From Nageia nagi (lineage: Eukaryota > Pinophyta), in the NCBI GenBank assembly GCA_050084985.1, contig JBITNC010000001.1, positions 24,738,001-24,802,000 of the forward strand: a stretch of DNA of 64,000 nt, written 5' to 3'. The notes under the pieces were generated by a model. That model saw nothing but the letters and a program-made list of their open reading frames with translations, was not told the DNA's origin and made no database searches. Positions 21,932 to 33,318 of this stretch are shown piece after piece. How positions within the stretch are numbered: position 1 is the first letter of the stretch; the number at the start of each line of letters is the position of its first letter. Made by a program: the position numbers and the translations under genes.

Positions 21932-21943
21932 GCTCTGATACCA
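21932..21943 (-). other. tRNA-iMet primer-binding site of nested Copia
   Basis: Minus strand TGGTATCAGAGC, two bases after the 5' LTR, the standard Copia site complementary to the 3' end of initiator Met-tRNA. It confirms the minus orientation. Confidence 0.97.
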
Positions 21944-21945
21944 AT

Positions 21946-22429
21946 TGAAGGATTTATACCTAAACTAATCCAATCCTCAAGGACCAAGACTAGGAAACTC
22001 AATCATACACAAGATAACACCATTCACACAAGATAACACAAGTGTAATGTGGTTCCTCCCTCCTTGGGAGTACATCCACAACTAGTATCTCAATTCTCAA
22101 TCTATGCACCTCTTACAACAATTCTCTTTCTCTCCTACACAACTACTAGAGTAATCTTACTCCAAAAACTTAGTTATGTTACAAGAGGAGAGGCCCTCTA
22201 TTTATAGCTTGAGAGCACCTCCCTAACCTCCCTTTAACCCAAGGGTAAGGTTAGGGTTACAATAAATGTATCACCTAACTTTAACCTACCAACTAACCAC
22301 ATGGTAAAGTCAAAGTCTACATAATAAAGAATTCAATTAATCCCTTAAGGTATCTACATATCCTTTAAGTGATTAATTGAATTTACAAGGAGTTTAGATA
22401 TTCACAATATTTCATTACAAATTCTAATA
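21946..22429 (-). repeat. 5' LTR of nested Copia
   Basis: Same 484-bp repeat as 13788-14271. Its outer end reads TATTAGAAT on the minus strand, a single G-to-A change from the canonical TGTTAGAAT. The other end is CCTTCA next to the primer site. Confidence 0.96.
22198..22206 (-). promoter_or_regulatory. TATA box in 5' LTR of nested Copia
   Basis: Minus strand TATAAATAG in the context AGCTATAAATAGAGGG. Elements A and C carry a TATAAATA box at the same LTR position (7063, 35632, 41923), so it is likely the element's Pol II promoter. Confidence 0.7.
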
Positions 22430-22434
22430 GCGAT
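22430..22434. repeat. Target-site duplication GCGAT, right side of nested Copia
   Basis: GCGAT directly after the LTR end, matching 13783-13787. The following TACAAAAGCTCTTGT continues the Gypsy RNase H reading. Confidence 0.95.
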
Positions 22435-22924
22435 TACAAAAGCTCTTGTACTGAGAAATCTAGATTTTAGCAAAGAATTTATTCTATACACGTATGGTTC
22501 AGATACTATTGTTGTAGCCATTTTAACCCAGAAGCACGAAAGGAATGAAGAATACCCAGTCGCATTTTTCAGCTAGACTATGAACAGTTGTGAGGAAAAA
22601 TACACTTTCATTGAAAAATAGGTCTTAGCTATTGTGAAAGCACTCAGTAAGTTAAAACATTACATTACTCAGAGTAGGATTTTAATTCTAACCATACACC
22701 TGGATGTTAGGTCTTATGTTATGCAAGGAGAATTGGGAGAAGGAAGACCCCAATGGATTTCAAAAATTCTTAAATACGATGTGGAAATTCAGCCCACCAA
22801 GCTCATAAAAGGAAGAGCACTTTGTGAGCAACTTACAAAACCTACTATACCAAAAAAGGGGATTGTATGCTTTGTTGAACAAGAAACCCCAAAATCCATA
22901 TCTAAAGATACAACAAAGAATTAG
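22435..22924 (+). pseudogene. Gypsy RNase H (second, canonical), right half
   Basis: Continues the RT-RNase H reading cut at 13787: ALVLRNLDFSKEFILYTYGS, DTIVVAILTQKHERNEEYPV, then EKYTFIEK and LAIVKALSKLKHYI. TAG stops in FFS-TM and EK-VLAIV positions again replace Gln. It continues to a linker ending at a TAG near 22924. It matches the RNase H that follows RT in plant Gypsy elements, so this element has two RNase H domains. Confidence 0.8.
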
Positions 22925-23020
22925 ATGGAGTAGCTAAATAAATATTTTGAGACCGAAAAATTGCCAGGAAACATGAATGCATCCCAAAGAAGGTGATTCA
23001 AGATACATGCCTAGAATTAC

Positions 23021-24184
23021 ATGGAGATAGATCAGATACTTTATAGAAGAAATCATGATGGCATTTTATTAAGATGTGTACCGATGAAAAAGTCAGCTAA
23101 ACTCATTGAAGAGTTTCATTCTGGAGGGTCTGGAGGTCCTTACTCTGGATACACAACAGTGGGTAAGATTATTCAGGTAGGATATTACTGGCCTACTATG
23201 TTCAAAGATGCTTTCGCAAAGGCACAAAATTATGAAAAGTGTCAAAGGTATGTAGGAAGAAAGAGAAATGCGACATTACCATTGGAACCGATCCAAGTAG
23301 AAGAACCCTTCCAACAGTGGGGGCTGGATTTTATCGGAGTCATCAATCCAAACTCCTTTACTGGACATAAATTCATCCTTACTGCTACAAACTTTTTCAC
23401 CAGATGGGCAAAAGTAGAGGCCGTAAAAGAGGCAAATTAGAAGACTATTCTAAGAATTATAGAAAAGTTAATTACCAGGTATGGTATTCCCCAAATGATA
23501 ATTTCAAATAATGGCTTAGCGTTTGTAGGAGTTGAAGTTATTGATTTTGCTATGAGATTAGGTATCTATTGGAAAACTTCCTCAAACTATTACCCCCAGG
23601 GTAATGGTTTGGTTGAGTCTACAAACAAGAATTTGATTCAGGTTCTCAAAAGAATAGTGGAAGATAATCCTCGAACTTGGCATGAAAAGCTCAATTGGGC
23701 ATTGTGGGTAGACAAGATCATAGTAAAATCGGCCATTAAAACCAACCCATATACGTTGGTATACAGTAAAAGGGTGGTATTACCAAGTCATTCTAAGCTT
23801 TTAATTTTAAATGTTTTGCAGGAATATGGTGAGGATTTTGAATCTCTTGAGGTTCAGATGAATGAACTGTTGCATTTAGAAGAGCTCTGGAATCGATCAT
23901 ATCAAGACCTCTGGAGAAGAAATGAAATAGTAAAAAGATGGTTTGACGATCAAAAATCAACTCTGGATACTTTCAGAGGAGATTTAGTGTTGAAATGGGA
24001 TGAAGACAGAGCTAAACCTAGGAAACACAAAAAATTCAAATCCATGTGGTCCAAACCCTATTTAGTAGCTAAATGCATTGGGAAAAATGCCTTTGAGCTG
24101 GCAAAATTAAATGGGTGCAAATTGCTGATTTCAGTTAATGGACAACACCTAAAGCGATATAAGACCACAAGTGCGAGACAATGA
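23021..24184 (+). pseudogene. Gypsy integrase
   Basis: Zinc-binding part is decayed: EEFHSGGSGGPYSG, then GYYWPTMFKDAFAKAQNYEK and CQRY. The catalytic core has its first Asp (QWGLDFIGVINPNSFTGHKF). The second is Asn (IISNNGLAFVG, where a D-N-G is usual), and the Glu is kept (GNGLVESTNKNL). A TAG at 23438-23440 (KEAN-stop-KTI, Gln in the family) splits the frame. The C-terminal part (KSMWSKPYLVAKCIGKNAFE to NGQHLKRY) ends at TGA 24182-24184. The D-to-N change plus the stop make it inactive. Confidence 0.9.
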
Positions 24185-24640
24185 TCTTTTGAAAAGATAT
24201 AATTTTGTACACATATTGTAAATAGTGTGCTATTTGCATTTATTTCAAGTTATTGTATTAGTTGTTAGCTATTTATTAGTAGCTTAGTGTTAATGGTAGT
24301 TGTACTTTTACATCGACAGAATTGAAGTTTCCAAAAGGGGTATAGAAAATCAAATCTCGGAGTTCCTAAAAAGAGCATATAATATTAAATCAATTATTAA
24401 TGCTACTATCTGTAAGGTTATTTCATGCATTCAAAGAGATTGCACATCAATCAACCAAATGAGCTATAAAAGGACCAAGAGCACTACTCACCGAAAATAC
24501 CTAAATCCTAGAATTCATGGAAAGCATTTGTTTACAAATTCGTAAAGCTAGTATCTACTGCGCATTATCAGGAGCTATGAAATATAGCAAAAGAATTTGA
24601 GAAAAGCAAAGTGCCAATTAAAGGTGACAGAAGTGAGATA
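24185..24640 (+). other. Spacer between integrase and third ORF of Gypsy element
   Basis: AT-rich, no protein motif recognised. A small frame at 24300-24545 (81 residues) shows no known features and is not called a gene. Confidence 0.4.
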
Positions 24641-24647
24641 AGAGGAG

Positions 24648-27600
24648 TTGAGAAGCGTAGCACAAGCAAACAAAATGACCTCAGGACCATCGACGAAGAT
24701 AGCAAGGAAAATAATAGATCCCATGGAATTATTATGGGACACTGAAATTACAGCTCGAAATAAGAACCCCAAGGGCACCATTGAAGGTAAGTACCCAAAC
24801 TTCAGTTTTAATCACATAGTACATTCACCAATGGGGTCGAGTCTCATGTACTTCATTCCCCATAGATGCTTTCCTACTCCTGAGTTGATAGAGGTTATAA
24901 GGGGGGCATTTGATCTTGCAACTAGAATTATCAGAGACTTGCAAGGAAAGACTATCCTAAATTTGGATTCCATTTTAGTAGTGGAGGCTTTTAATCCACC
25001 CCCCCTATGCATTCCCTTATGCACATTAATTGGTATATAACACCTAGTTCAAATCTGAGAGCAAGTATCATGGCCTAGCTAAATAAAAATGCAACTGGGA
25101 CTATAAATTTTATAGAGTTCCCTAGTTTTGAGATCTCGCTCTCCAATTTTTCTGCACATCTGTAATTGTTATTGTCCATGTTAGCCATAGCAGCAAGTGA
25201 AGAGATAGATAGGTATGTCTCACCATCAAAATTGGCTATCGCATACCAGATTTCTCACCCAATTTCTCCTATAATGTATGACTGGGCTATCACCCTTTCA
25301 GATGGAATGTTTGAACAGTTAGAAAAGATTAGTGAGGGATCTCATTTTGCATATGTGTCACACATTGTTTGGATGATGATTCATCAAAATGCCAGTGTTT
25401 TCAAGAATTTAACCTTGGTTCAGACTGATGAAAGTGGGTCTCAGAAGCTAGTGGAAAAATGGACTGAGGAGGTGAGGTCCTCAGCAGATTATTACTTCTT
25501 TGTAGAAAACTTTTTGGTTCCTATAATGAGTTTATTTACCCCTGCAGTTCCAAGATTATCAACAACTTCCAAACTTTACCTCTGAATGCCCCATGGAGAG
25601 ACCGGGGACTGGTTCTTCATAGAGGAGGGGATTTTCATCAAGCTTTATGGGTTTTCTAGGGTTCCTTTCTTACTACCGATCCATGTAATGGATTGGGTTT
25701 TTAGTATGGAATACGCCAGATAAATTAATTATATAGATTCTAAATATGGAGCTGTAGCTAAAAAGAGGATAGTTTATGCCCTTCCCCATAAAGTGCATGA
25801 CTTGGTGCTCCAAAGCAGGGGAGCAAGTGACCAATTAAAAGGTAAATTGTTGAAATTAAAATTAAAAAAACTTAGTCAATATTTGCTATATGATCCTGAG
25901 GATATCTTTGGCAAGAGGTTAAGGGGCCAATCCAATCCCCCAAGTTTTAGAGCTGAATCCATGCTAGAGCTGCTTAGTTGGTGAAACCTGGAACATGAAG
26001 GTAAGGTAATGCCCACTACCTTGATTACTAAGGATTTATTGCCACCATGGTTAAGTTTTTAGAGCAAGAAAGCAAATTTTGACCCAAAAATAGATTCCAT
26101 CTCAAAAAAGTCTTTGAAAACCTTAAGAGATCGAAGATGGAGTGAGGAAAAAATAGCTACCTTCACCCAGTACCGAATTGAATCCAAAAATTAGAATACC
26201 CCTTTAGATTATGGAGAATAGAACATCCCACAGACATCCCTATAGATGAATGTTTAGATGATAGTGATAAGGAGAGAGAGAAGGGACGTGTAGGGTCCCA
26301 AGCATCAGCTCAAGAGGAGCAACCTGAGGAAGAAACTAGGGAAGTTTCCATAGAAATAGCAGCTAGGAGGCTTGGGAGAGTGTATACTGTTAAAAGAAAA
26401 GTCTAAAAAGAGAAGGCACCACTCCCACCACCGCCAAAGAGAAGAAGGAAGAGCCCTACTCCATTAGGTACGCTCTCTACTCCCTCTTCCCCTGTTTCTC
26501 TTACTCCTTCTTTGTCTATTTCTATCGCACCCATTTCCATTCCAATTTCACTTTTGCAAATTCTAGTAACCATTCCAGCTTCACCCATTCAATCTTTCAT
26601 AACACCACTACCACCTATCTAATGGCAAAGCTCCCTTCCCCTTACATCTAGCCCATAAATTCCCCCCATCATTAGCATCACTACAATACCATCGTCACCT
26701 CCACCATCTCCACCTCCATCATCCTCTCCTTCATCCATTCCAGCACTTTCTATCATGAATCCACCTGGCAGTAGTGTCCCCAGGCCCAGTCAAGCTAGCC
26801 CTGTGACACCAACACAATAAATCGTGGCCTCCTCCTCTCAGGAGTTGAGTGCTGGATCCCCATTTATTATGATATCAAGACAATAAGTATCTATAGATAG
26901 CATTATGTAGCAGTACTAACAGATGAAATAGGAATGAGATGCATGGATGTAGAAGCAGGTCAAGAAGCTTCTAGTTCCAGATAATCTGGTAAGGCTCTGA
27001 ACTTCAATGGATCCAAAGCATAAGGTGCTTGAAATGGTAATTGCCCAAGACCCACAAGAGGGGCAAAGTAATCTATCCACTATGAATACTCGAGTAAAAA
27101 TTGACATACGAAGCATATCCTAAAATGATAAATATGAGCTCTTGCAAACTGTAGTAGACCTTAACATATCAAAGCTAACAAAGTTGGAGGTCAAGTACAG
27201 TAAGCTATAAAAGGCCCATGAAGCTATGAAGTAGCAATTAGACACTCAAAAGGTAAAATTAAAAGCTATAGAAAATAATATATCAGTTTTGAAGACTAGT
27301 TTAGCAGTGGCTCCTACAACAGACATTTTGAGCTAGAAAGATGCCATCATCTCTCAGAGAGATGCTGATATAGTTGCCAGAGTAGCAGAGATTGTGACAA
27401 AAGATACAGTTATTAGCGGTTTGAATGCTAATATAGTGCAACTCCAATTAAGTCTGAATTTGAATAAGGTAGATAAATCTTTTTTGTTAAATATGAAGAA
27501 AAGGTTTTGGGAGCTAAGGGCACAAGAAATCAAAGATTTGATTCATCTGAGAGATCATATAGAATCATGCTTATCAGAGTTCAAAAGGCTCGAGGTTGAG

Positions 27601-28155
27601 GTCACCAGATGTGAAAATATTTTGAATCCAATTTCAGAATAGGCCAAGCAAGCAAATAAGAGACTGAACGACCTCTCTAATGAAAAACTACAATCTTCTA
27701 ATATTGGTGATTGAGTGGAACTCATGTCGGTAATTAATTACCCAGTGAGGGGAAAATGGGTTTGTCATGAGATCAAGGGTAATGTCCTGAGTCAGACATA
27801 AGAAATGGAAAACCTGAAGTTAGAGATTCAAGGATTAAATGCATCTGGAATCCCAGAGTTATGGAGAAGTGATGGCTCGCTTGTCTCTGAAGTTAAATTT
27901 TTGAGAGGTCTACAGAGCATGATTCAAAGCACTGATGATATTGATACACTCTTAGTTTCATTTGATGAAACCAATTTGATAAAATTCTTTGATTCTTTGG
28001 CAAACAGTGACATTCACATTCAACAATTATTGAGAAAACATGCTCATTTGTCTTACAAAATTTTGAACACTATAGCTTTAGCCCATTCAAGGCTAAAGGA
28101 TTTTTTTGGGATCCCCATAGACTGGAGTAAGGTTCAGCAACTCCTGAATATATAG
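24648..28155 (+). pseudogene. Third ORF of Gypsy element: unknown protein with Pro-rich and coiled-coil regions
   Basis: Decayed sense-strand coding region of about 3.5 kb between integrase and the right LTR, broken by many TAG/TAA stops and frame changes. Part 1 (24648-25040) and part 2 (25166-25984) look globular, for example ISPIMYDWAITLSDGMFEQL and PILP-free FIEEGIFIKLYGFSRVPFLL. Part 3 (about 26380-26870) is Pro/Ser-rich after a basic PPPPKRRRKSPTP, a candidate nuclear localisation signal. Part 4 (about 27150-28155) is heptad-like (EIKDLIHLRDHIESCLSEFK; RLEVEVTRCENIL), suggesting a coiled coil. The position is that of the env-like ORF in some plant Gypsy elements, but I see no signal peptide or membrane segment. 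Function unknown. Confidence 0.6.
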
Positions 28156-28249
28156 AACCGAAGTTTGATTCATTGATTCATTCTAATAAGATTTTGGGTT
28201 CTAAAATTTCTTTGTAATTGGTGAAATTTTCCCACAGATGTTGCCAAAA

Positions 28250-29489
28250 TGTATATCAATACATAATCATTACTCTAAGGTTCTTCTGAAAGTGATGTGG
28301 TGTTCATTTTTTAGGAAGTGTTGTTCATTTAAATTTCCTTCATCGATTTTGTTAATTCTAGGAGGTTTTGTGAAAAATACTATTAAGTATGATCACTTTT
28401 GGAGGTGACGTAAGCTAAGCATAATCATAATGGATTTTAATAATCAGTTTTCGAAAGTAATTATGTTATTAAGAAAGAAGAAAAGCCCTGCAAAGTTAAT
28501 GTTGAGTAACCCGGATACAAAAAAGATGACGTTAGTGATTTCAGACCTTAACCCAAAACTAGATCCTGGAGGAAATGAGGTCAGTAAAAGGGTTATCAAA
28601 AATTTATAATCAATAAAGTGAAGCATTTCAGAAGTATGAAGATGACATCATGGGGAAAATAATGTTCACATTTTTGAATGAAACTGGATCCCAAAAGAGA
28701 TGAGGTCAGCAGGGAGTGATTGAATAACCGAAGCCAGTAAGTAGAATATTCCAGAATGTAGAGATGAGGTCAGTGAGAGGTGAGATCATAGTTATCAAGA
28801 AGCTATTATCATCTACAATCTGCCCAATTTTTGTAATATTCTACCAAGTGGCATATATAGATAGTATCAGTTAAAAGAAGGCTAGAATCTTGAAGCTATT
28901 TTCGTAATCATTCCTATTTTACAATTCTTGTAACTGTTGTTATTTTAGTATAAGTAAGGAATAAACAAAGGAAAAAGGGTCAAAAGCCCTAGTTTTGCTC
29001 TTTACATTTGTTCTCTAAGACCTATAGTTTTTATCAGTAATATGATATCATCTTGACCTTTCTTGTCTAGCACTCATAATTGTTGTTCTTAATTAGGTTA
29101 CATTATGGTAGCTTGGCGTGTTTCCTGAATGATAATTGTGAGCTATTAGTATAACTATGTCTGCATACATGGTAGAGTAAAGCTGGGAAACTACTAGAGA
29201 GTGAGAGTTTGTACTGTAGCTGCTACACTAGATTCAGGCCAAGGTTTCACACCTTGTGAAAGCTCGTGCTGAACTAGTGATTCACCTTTACTTTCTCTCT
29301 TGTTACCTTAAGCCCTTTACTTAAATTCCTTGCACTCTACTCCTTTTATTTTCTTTCCTGTTACTTCTCTTATACCCAATGGATAAGGAACCGACCTTCT
29401 CCAGAGATCAGACTGTCACCATAGTCTATTCTTGATTTACTTTGGTTGAGATTGTTCACGGTGCATATATTACACAATCCTAATCAACA
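28250..29489 (+). repeat. Right (3') LTR of Gypsy element
   Basis: 1,240 bp, same length as the left LTR, beginning TGTATATCAATACATAATC and ending CCTAATCAACA, followed by the GAACC duplication. In the last ~275 bp it differs from the left LTR at about 14 sites, mostly C/T or A/G. Confidence 0.95.
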
Positions 29490-29494
29490 GAACC
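29490..29494. repeat. Target-site duplication GAACC, right side of Gypsy element
   Basis: Exact copy of 8271-8275, directly following the LTR end. Confidence 0.95.
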
Positions 29495-31380
29495 CTAAGC
29501 TTGAACATATATTGAACTTAGAATAAGAATAAATTAAGCTAAGTTAAAAAAAATCAACTTTAAGGCTAAATGTTGATGATTGAAAAACTGAGTTGTATAG
29601 TTATCAACATCCATCAGCTGGTTACCATCATCGACTTGCTGGTCATCGATGACCTTGAAACCCTTCAGCCCTAGCTGAATACCATGGCTAGAATGCCCAA
29701 AAGGGTTTAAAAATTGTAAAAACTAAGCTAAATACAAAAAGCTAAATGGTTGAAAAATATCTAAATGTAAAAATAATGATTCCTATGGTTTTTAGTTTTT
29801 AAATTTAGCCCTAAAAAAACATATTAAGAAAAAAATTAAAAGGGGGTTTAAAAACCCTACCTCTTCTCTAATTGGTCTCATCTATATAGTTGGTCTCCTC
29901 CTTAATGGCATGTTGACTCATGAAAGTGATGGGGAAGCTAAGTAGGCAGTCCATAATGGAAAAAGAATGAAAAGTTGACAAGAACTCAAAAAGATAATAA
30001 AAGACAAATAAGAGAATGACAACTCACTTTGATTTTTTATTTGACCACAACCTTGGGCATCAATAATTTTAAGTCGAATGCCAATGACTTAGATGGGACA
30101 TCAGTGAATTGACCCAAAATTCAACAACCACTAAAAAATTTAAAATTTTCAAAAAATGAAAATAAAAAAATACGAAAACCCTACTTTTAGCATCTCATTA
30201 TGAGTGCCAAATAAGGTAATTTGAAAATACTCATGTATACAAGCATGTATTTACAAAAATATTTAAAAAACCTTCTTTAAGTGCCTCATCATGAATCCTT
30301 GATGAGGTAATAAAAATATATCATAAATTAAAATAAACAAGATTCCCACTTATTAAAATAGCCAAAATTACATGTTTGAAAGAAATTGAACCTCACAAAT
30401 GATTCAAATTTCAAAAATAAAAAATTTAAAAAGCATGATATGACCTTCTATGTAAGATCATGTATCCCCACTGATAGGATAACAGACATCAAAAATCAAA
30501 CAAACTATATACACAAAATAAACTTACTATCTTGTACTAGCTTCAACATGCAAATATGAACATAGAGTCTTGTCATACAACTACCACAAACAACATACAA
30601 TATGGAGGTAGACAAAGTTGGATAAGTTTTTCTATCCAGATTTTTTTCTCCAAAATGGAAACTCTATATATTTCCAAAATATATAAATTAAACCTTCAAC
30701 ATTAAAGAAATGGATCCAATTTGGAACTAAGGTTACTATATTGAAATATATCTTGACTTAGTGAGTGAGTATTTTATTTCATGCTTGTTTTTACCTTTAG
30801 TATTGCACTTATTTTCTAAAATGAGTAGGTATATTTGATATCTTTTTTGTTCATATGTGTGCAAGGTTCATAATTTTTGAACAATGAAGGTGATTAATGA
30901 TATTTGTATGGAGTGGAAAAAGAGAAATCCAAACTCTTTTGCAAGTTTTAGAAGACAAAATTAAGAACTTGCAGACATTATTATAGAAACACCAATGAAT
31001 GGCATCAGACACTAGCAACTATGATCAATTGCTAAAAAATTAAAGCTGAACATTGATGACTCTGTAAATGGCCATAGAGGCCAAGAAGCTATTTTGTAAA
31101 AATCCTTTTGGTAAGGTAAAATAAATCTGGACATTTTTCATTGTATCAATTGAGGTGTATTCAAGAGTAATAAAGAATGTATTTATTTTCATATATCTTG
31201 TCTTCTTTACCAACATGGTTGCTTTTTGGGTATGAAAAAATGCATGATTTTGATGTTAAGATGAGAAAATATTATTTGTTATTCTCTTTTATTAATTTTT
31301 AGTGAACTCTAAGATATATATAATGGAGTGTTCATAGTATTGGGTATTAATACACAATAGAGTAGAATATAAAATGTAAG
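29495..31380. other. AT-rich region without recognisable gene
   Basis: Flank of the Gypsy insertion, continuous before insertion with 7330-8270. Minus-strand reading of 29540-29700 gives a short coding-looking piece (GLKGFKVIDDQQVDDGNQLM) with no known family. It could belong to the mobile-domain gene cut by the Gypsy, but this is not shown. The rest has no features I can support. Confidence 0.4.
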
Positions 31381-31715
31381 TGTTGTGATTTCCAAGGGAA
31401 CATTACTATAGAAACTCTATCAGAGATTAGATGTGTGCTATGTTATCATTTATTTATTAATATATTTGTATGATAATATTTATTCCAAATTAATTTTGAT
31501 GAGTAATTGTATTATTGGATAGATGTCATAGAGTTAAGAGCTTCAATCTTTGGATATCATAGCATGAGCAGAACATATTTGCTTCAAAGGTGAATTGATT
31601 ACTTTGATTGAAATCAAAGTTAAGTCATTGATGATTTATTTTAAGTCTTGAAGTATAAAATTTTTATAAATATTGTTGTAATTATTAAGTTATTAATCTA
31701 TCAAGATTCATCAAA

Positions 31716-31727
31716 TGGTATCAGAGC
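31716..31727 (+). other. tRNA-iMet primer-binding site
   Basis: TGGTATCAGAGC, two bases after a likely LTR end in CA; the standard plant Copia primer site in plus orientation. Confidence 0.85.
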
Positions 31728-31804
31728 TTGTTTGGTCTTTAGGGTAAAAGAAAGTTTGTGGGTATTTGTGAAGATTTAACAAATCTTTACAAATAAAGGT
31801 AGTT

Positions 31805-32227
31805 ATGGCCTCCATGTATGAAGATATGAAAGTTACAAGATTTTATGGTGAAAAATATGCTTATTGGAGCATAATAATGAAACATTTTATACTTGCAAAA
31901 GAATTATTGGACAACATCATTAGTGGGTATGAAGATCCACCAAATTGGAGCATGCTTGAAGGAGAAGAGAAGAGGTTAAAGAAAGAAGAATAATACCAAA
32001 ATTGCTTGGATCTCATGAACTTGAGGAAAATTATAGAATAAAATATTTTCCCTCTCATTTCTAATTATAGATTGGTTTCAATAGAGTGAAAAATATTGAA
32101 ATATGCTTATGGGTGTGATGAGGACACTCATTAAGATATGTGTGGTAATATCCAAGATTTCATGAGCATGGAGAAGCTTTTTTCCTTTAAATATCCTTTT
32201 GAATATGTTTTTTAAGTCTCATTTGAA
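31805..32227 (+). pseudogene. Copia-type gag N-terminus
   Basis: MASMYEDMKVTRFYGEKYAY then WSIIMKHFILAKELLDNIIS and LEGEEKRLKKEE fit the N-terminal gag domain of Copia elements (F-x-G-x-N/K-Y-x-x-W pattern). A stop at 31991 is followed by decayed reading with NIFPLISNYRLVSIE and ILKYAYGCDEDTH. The homology fades before the acidic region. Confidence 0.65.
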
Positions 32228-33318
32228 GTGTATTATTCTTATTATGAAGAAACATATATGCTTGGAGAGGCTTTTTGTGAAGAGTCATGTGGAGACATGT
32301 ATTATGAAGAATGCATGCATATGTATGATGATGAGTTATTCCTTGTGGAGGAAGATGATGAGGAAATCCTTCTTGAAGATAAGGATATAAAAGATCCTTG
32401 TGAAACTTTCATGGAAAAGATTAATGATGATGAACTTCTTCTTAAAGAGAAGAAAGAATAAGATGAAGATGTAGCATATATGGGAAGCATGTACATGAAT
32501 GAAAAATGCCTCATGAAGAAGGCATATGTTGATGAATGTCTCATTGAGGAGATATATGAAGAAGAACATATTATGGAGAATATGCCATTCCAAAAATTTG
32601 TAGAAGAGTGCTTCATGGAGAAGGAACATAATTTTGTTGATGAAATATGTCTCATGGTGGAGGAATCAAAATAATTTTTTTTTGAAGAGGATCCATCTAG
32701 TATAATCCTCATAAAAGAAAATATTGAATATAATGTTGATGCAACAATTGTGATGAAATCTTGGCATGATGACATTTGTTTTGAAAGGGAAAAAATAAAA
32801 ATTATTGATGATATTCTCATGGAGGATAATATTGAAGAGCCAACCTAAAATTGTTGGCATGATGAAGATAAGCCATGGAAAAATGAGATGTTGTGTGAAC
32901 AAAAGAGCATAAATAACTATCTCACTAATTTGATGGGAAGTGAGATAGAAAATGAAAATGAAGATGCAAATGGTGAGGCTCACTCAAATGGAGTGAATGG
33001 TGACAAGGATTAAGTCATGAGGGAGGATGACCCTCAAGAAATTATTGATGAATAAGACTATCTCATTTGGGGGATGGAAATGAGAAAACAAATGAGATAG
33101 AAAATGAAGATGAAAAGATTTATGATCTTAAAGTTGTGATGAATATGGAGATATCAATTATCTGGCATGGAGATCACTCACATGGAGTGATAAAAATAGA
33201 GAGTGAGAGTTATCATGAAGGGAAAAAAATAGATGAGAGGCATTTCAACATAATGGATTGCACAAAGGGAGATGGTTGCTTTAAGAGAAACAAACAAAGA
33301 ATAAAAAAAGGACAATAA
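32228..33318 (+). pseudogene. Acidic, repetitive ORF of unknown function
   Basis: Two in-phase stretches (32228-32461 and 32480-32674), followed by decayed continuation and a separate-frame stretch (33067-33318), encode a Glu/Asp- and Met-rich protein. There are repeated units of the type YEECMHMYDDE, VEEDDEEILLEDKDIKD, MNEKCLMKK and VEECFMEKEHNF. No catalytic motif, signal peptide or membrane segment is seen. It replaces pol in this Copia-like unit. It could be an internally expanded gag tail or captured host sequence; I cannot tell. Confidence 0.45.

Larger units (their letters stand above)
13788..22429 (-). mobile_element. Nested Ty1/Copia retrotransposon, full length, minus strand
   Basis: 8,642 bp, bounded by 484-bp LTRs and a GCGAT duplication. 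On the minus strand: 5' LTR (21946-22429), tRNA-iMet primer site (21932-21943), long leader, gag, protease, integrase, RT with YVDD, RNase H, tandem-repeat 3' region, purine tract, 3' LTR (13788-14271). Integrase before RT marks Copia. I count about six LTR mismatches, so it is the youngest recognisable insertion here. Only a handful of stops interrupt the coding region, mostly TAG for Gln. It is the same broad family as elements A and C but the only one keeping all pol domains. Confidence 0.97.
8276..29489 (+). mobile_element. Complete Ty3/Gypsy LTR retrotransposon, Tat-like, with a nested Copia
   Basis: Bounded by two 1,240-bp LTRs and a GAACC duplication. Its own length without the nested Copia (13788-22429) and that insertion's duplication is about 12.6 kb. 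Order: gag, knuckle region, protease, extra RNase H, RT, second RNase H (split by the Copia), integrase, long third ORF, LTR. RT before integrase marks it as Ty3/Gypsy, and the additional RNase H is a trait of the Tat branch. The last 275 bp of the LTRs differ at about 14 sites, nearly all transitions. Many TAG stops show it is inactive. Confidence 0.93.

Noticed and set aside
13788-22429. Direct repeats at 13788 and 21946 as a segmental duplication
   Set aside because: They are LTRs of one Copia element: primer site, purine tract and 5-bp target duplication are all present.
24648-25585. Envelope gene of the Gypsy element
   Set aside because: Position fits, but no signal peptide, transmembrane segment or furin-like site is seen; kept as an unknown third ORF.
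32302-32983. Minus-strand open frames up to 172 residues, Ser/Ile-rich
   Set aside because: Antisense to the acidic ORF; GAA/GAT-rich codons read backwards give Ser/Phe/Ile. No independent support.
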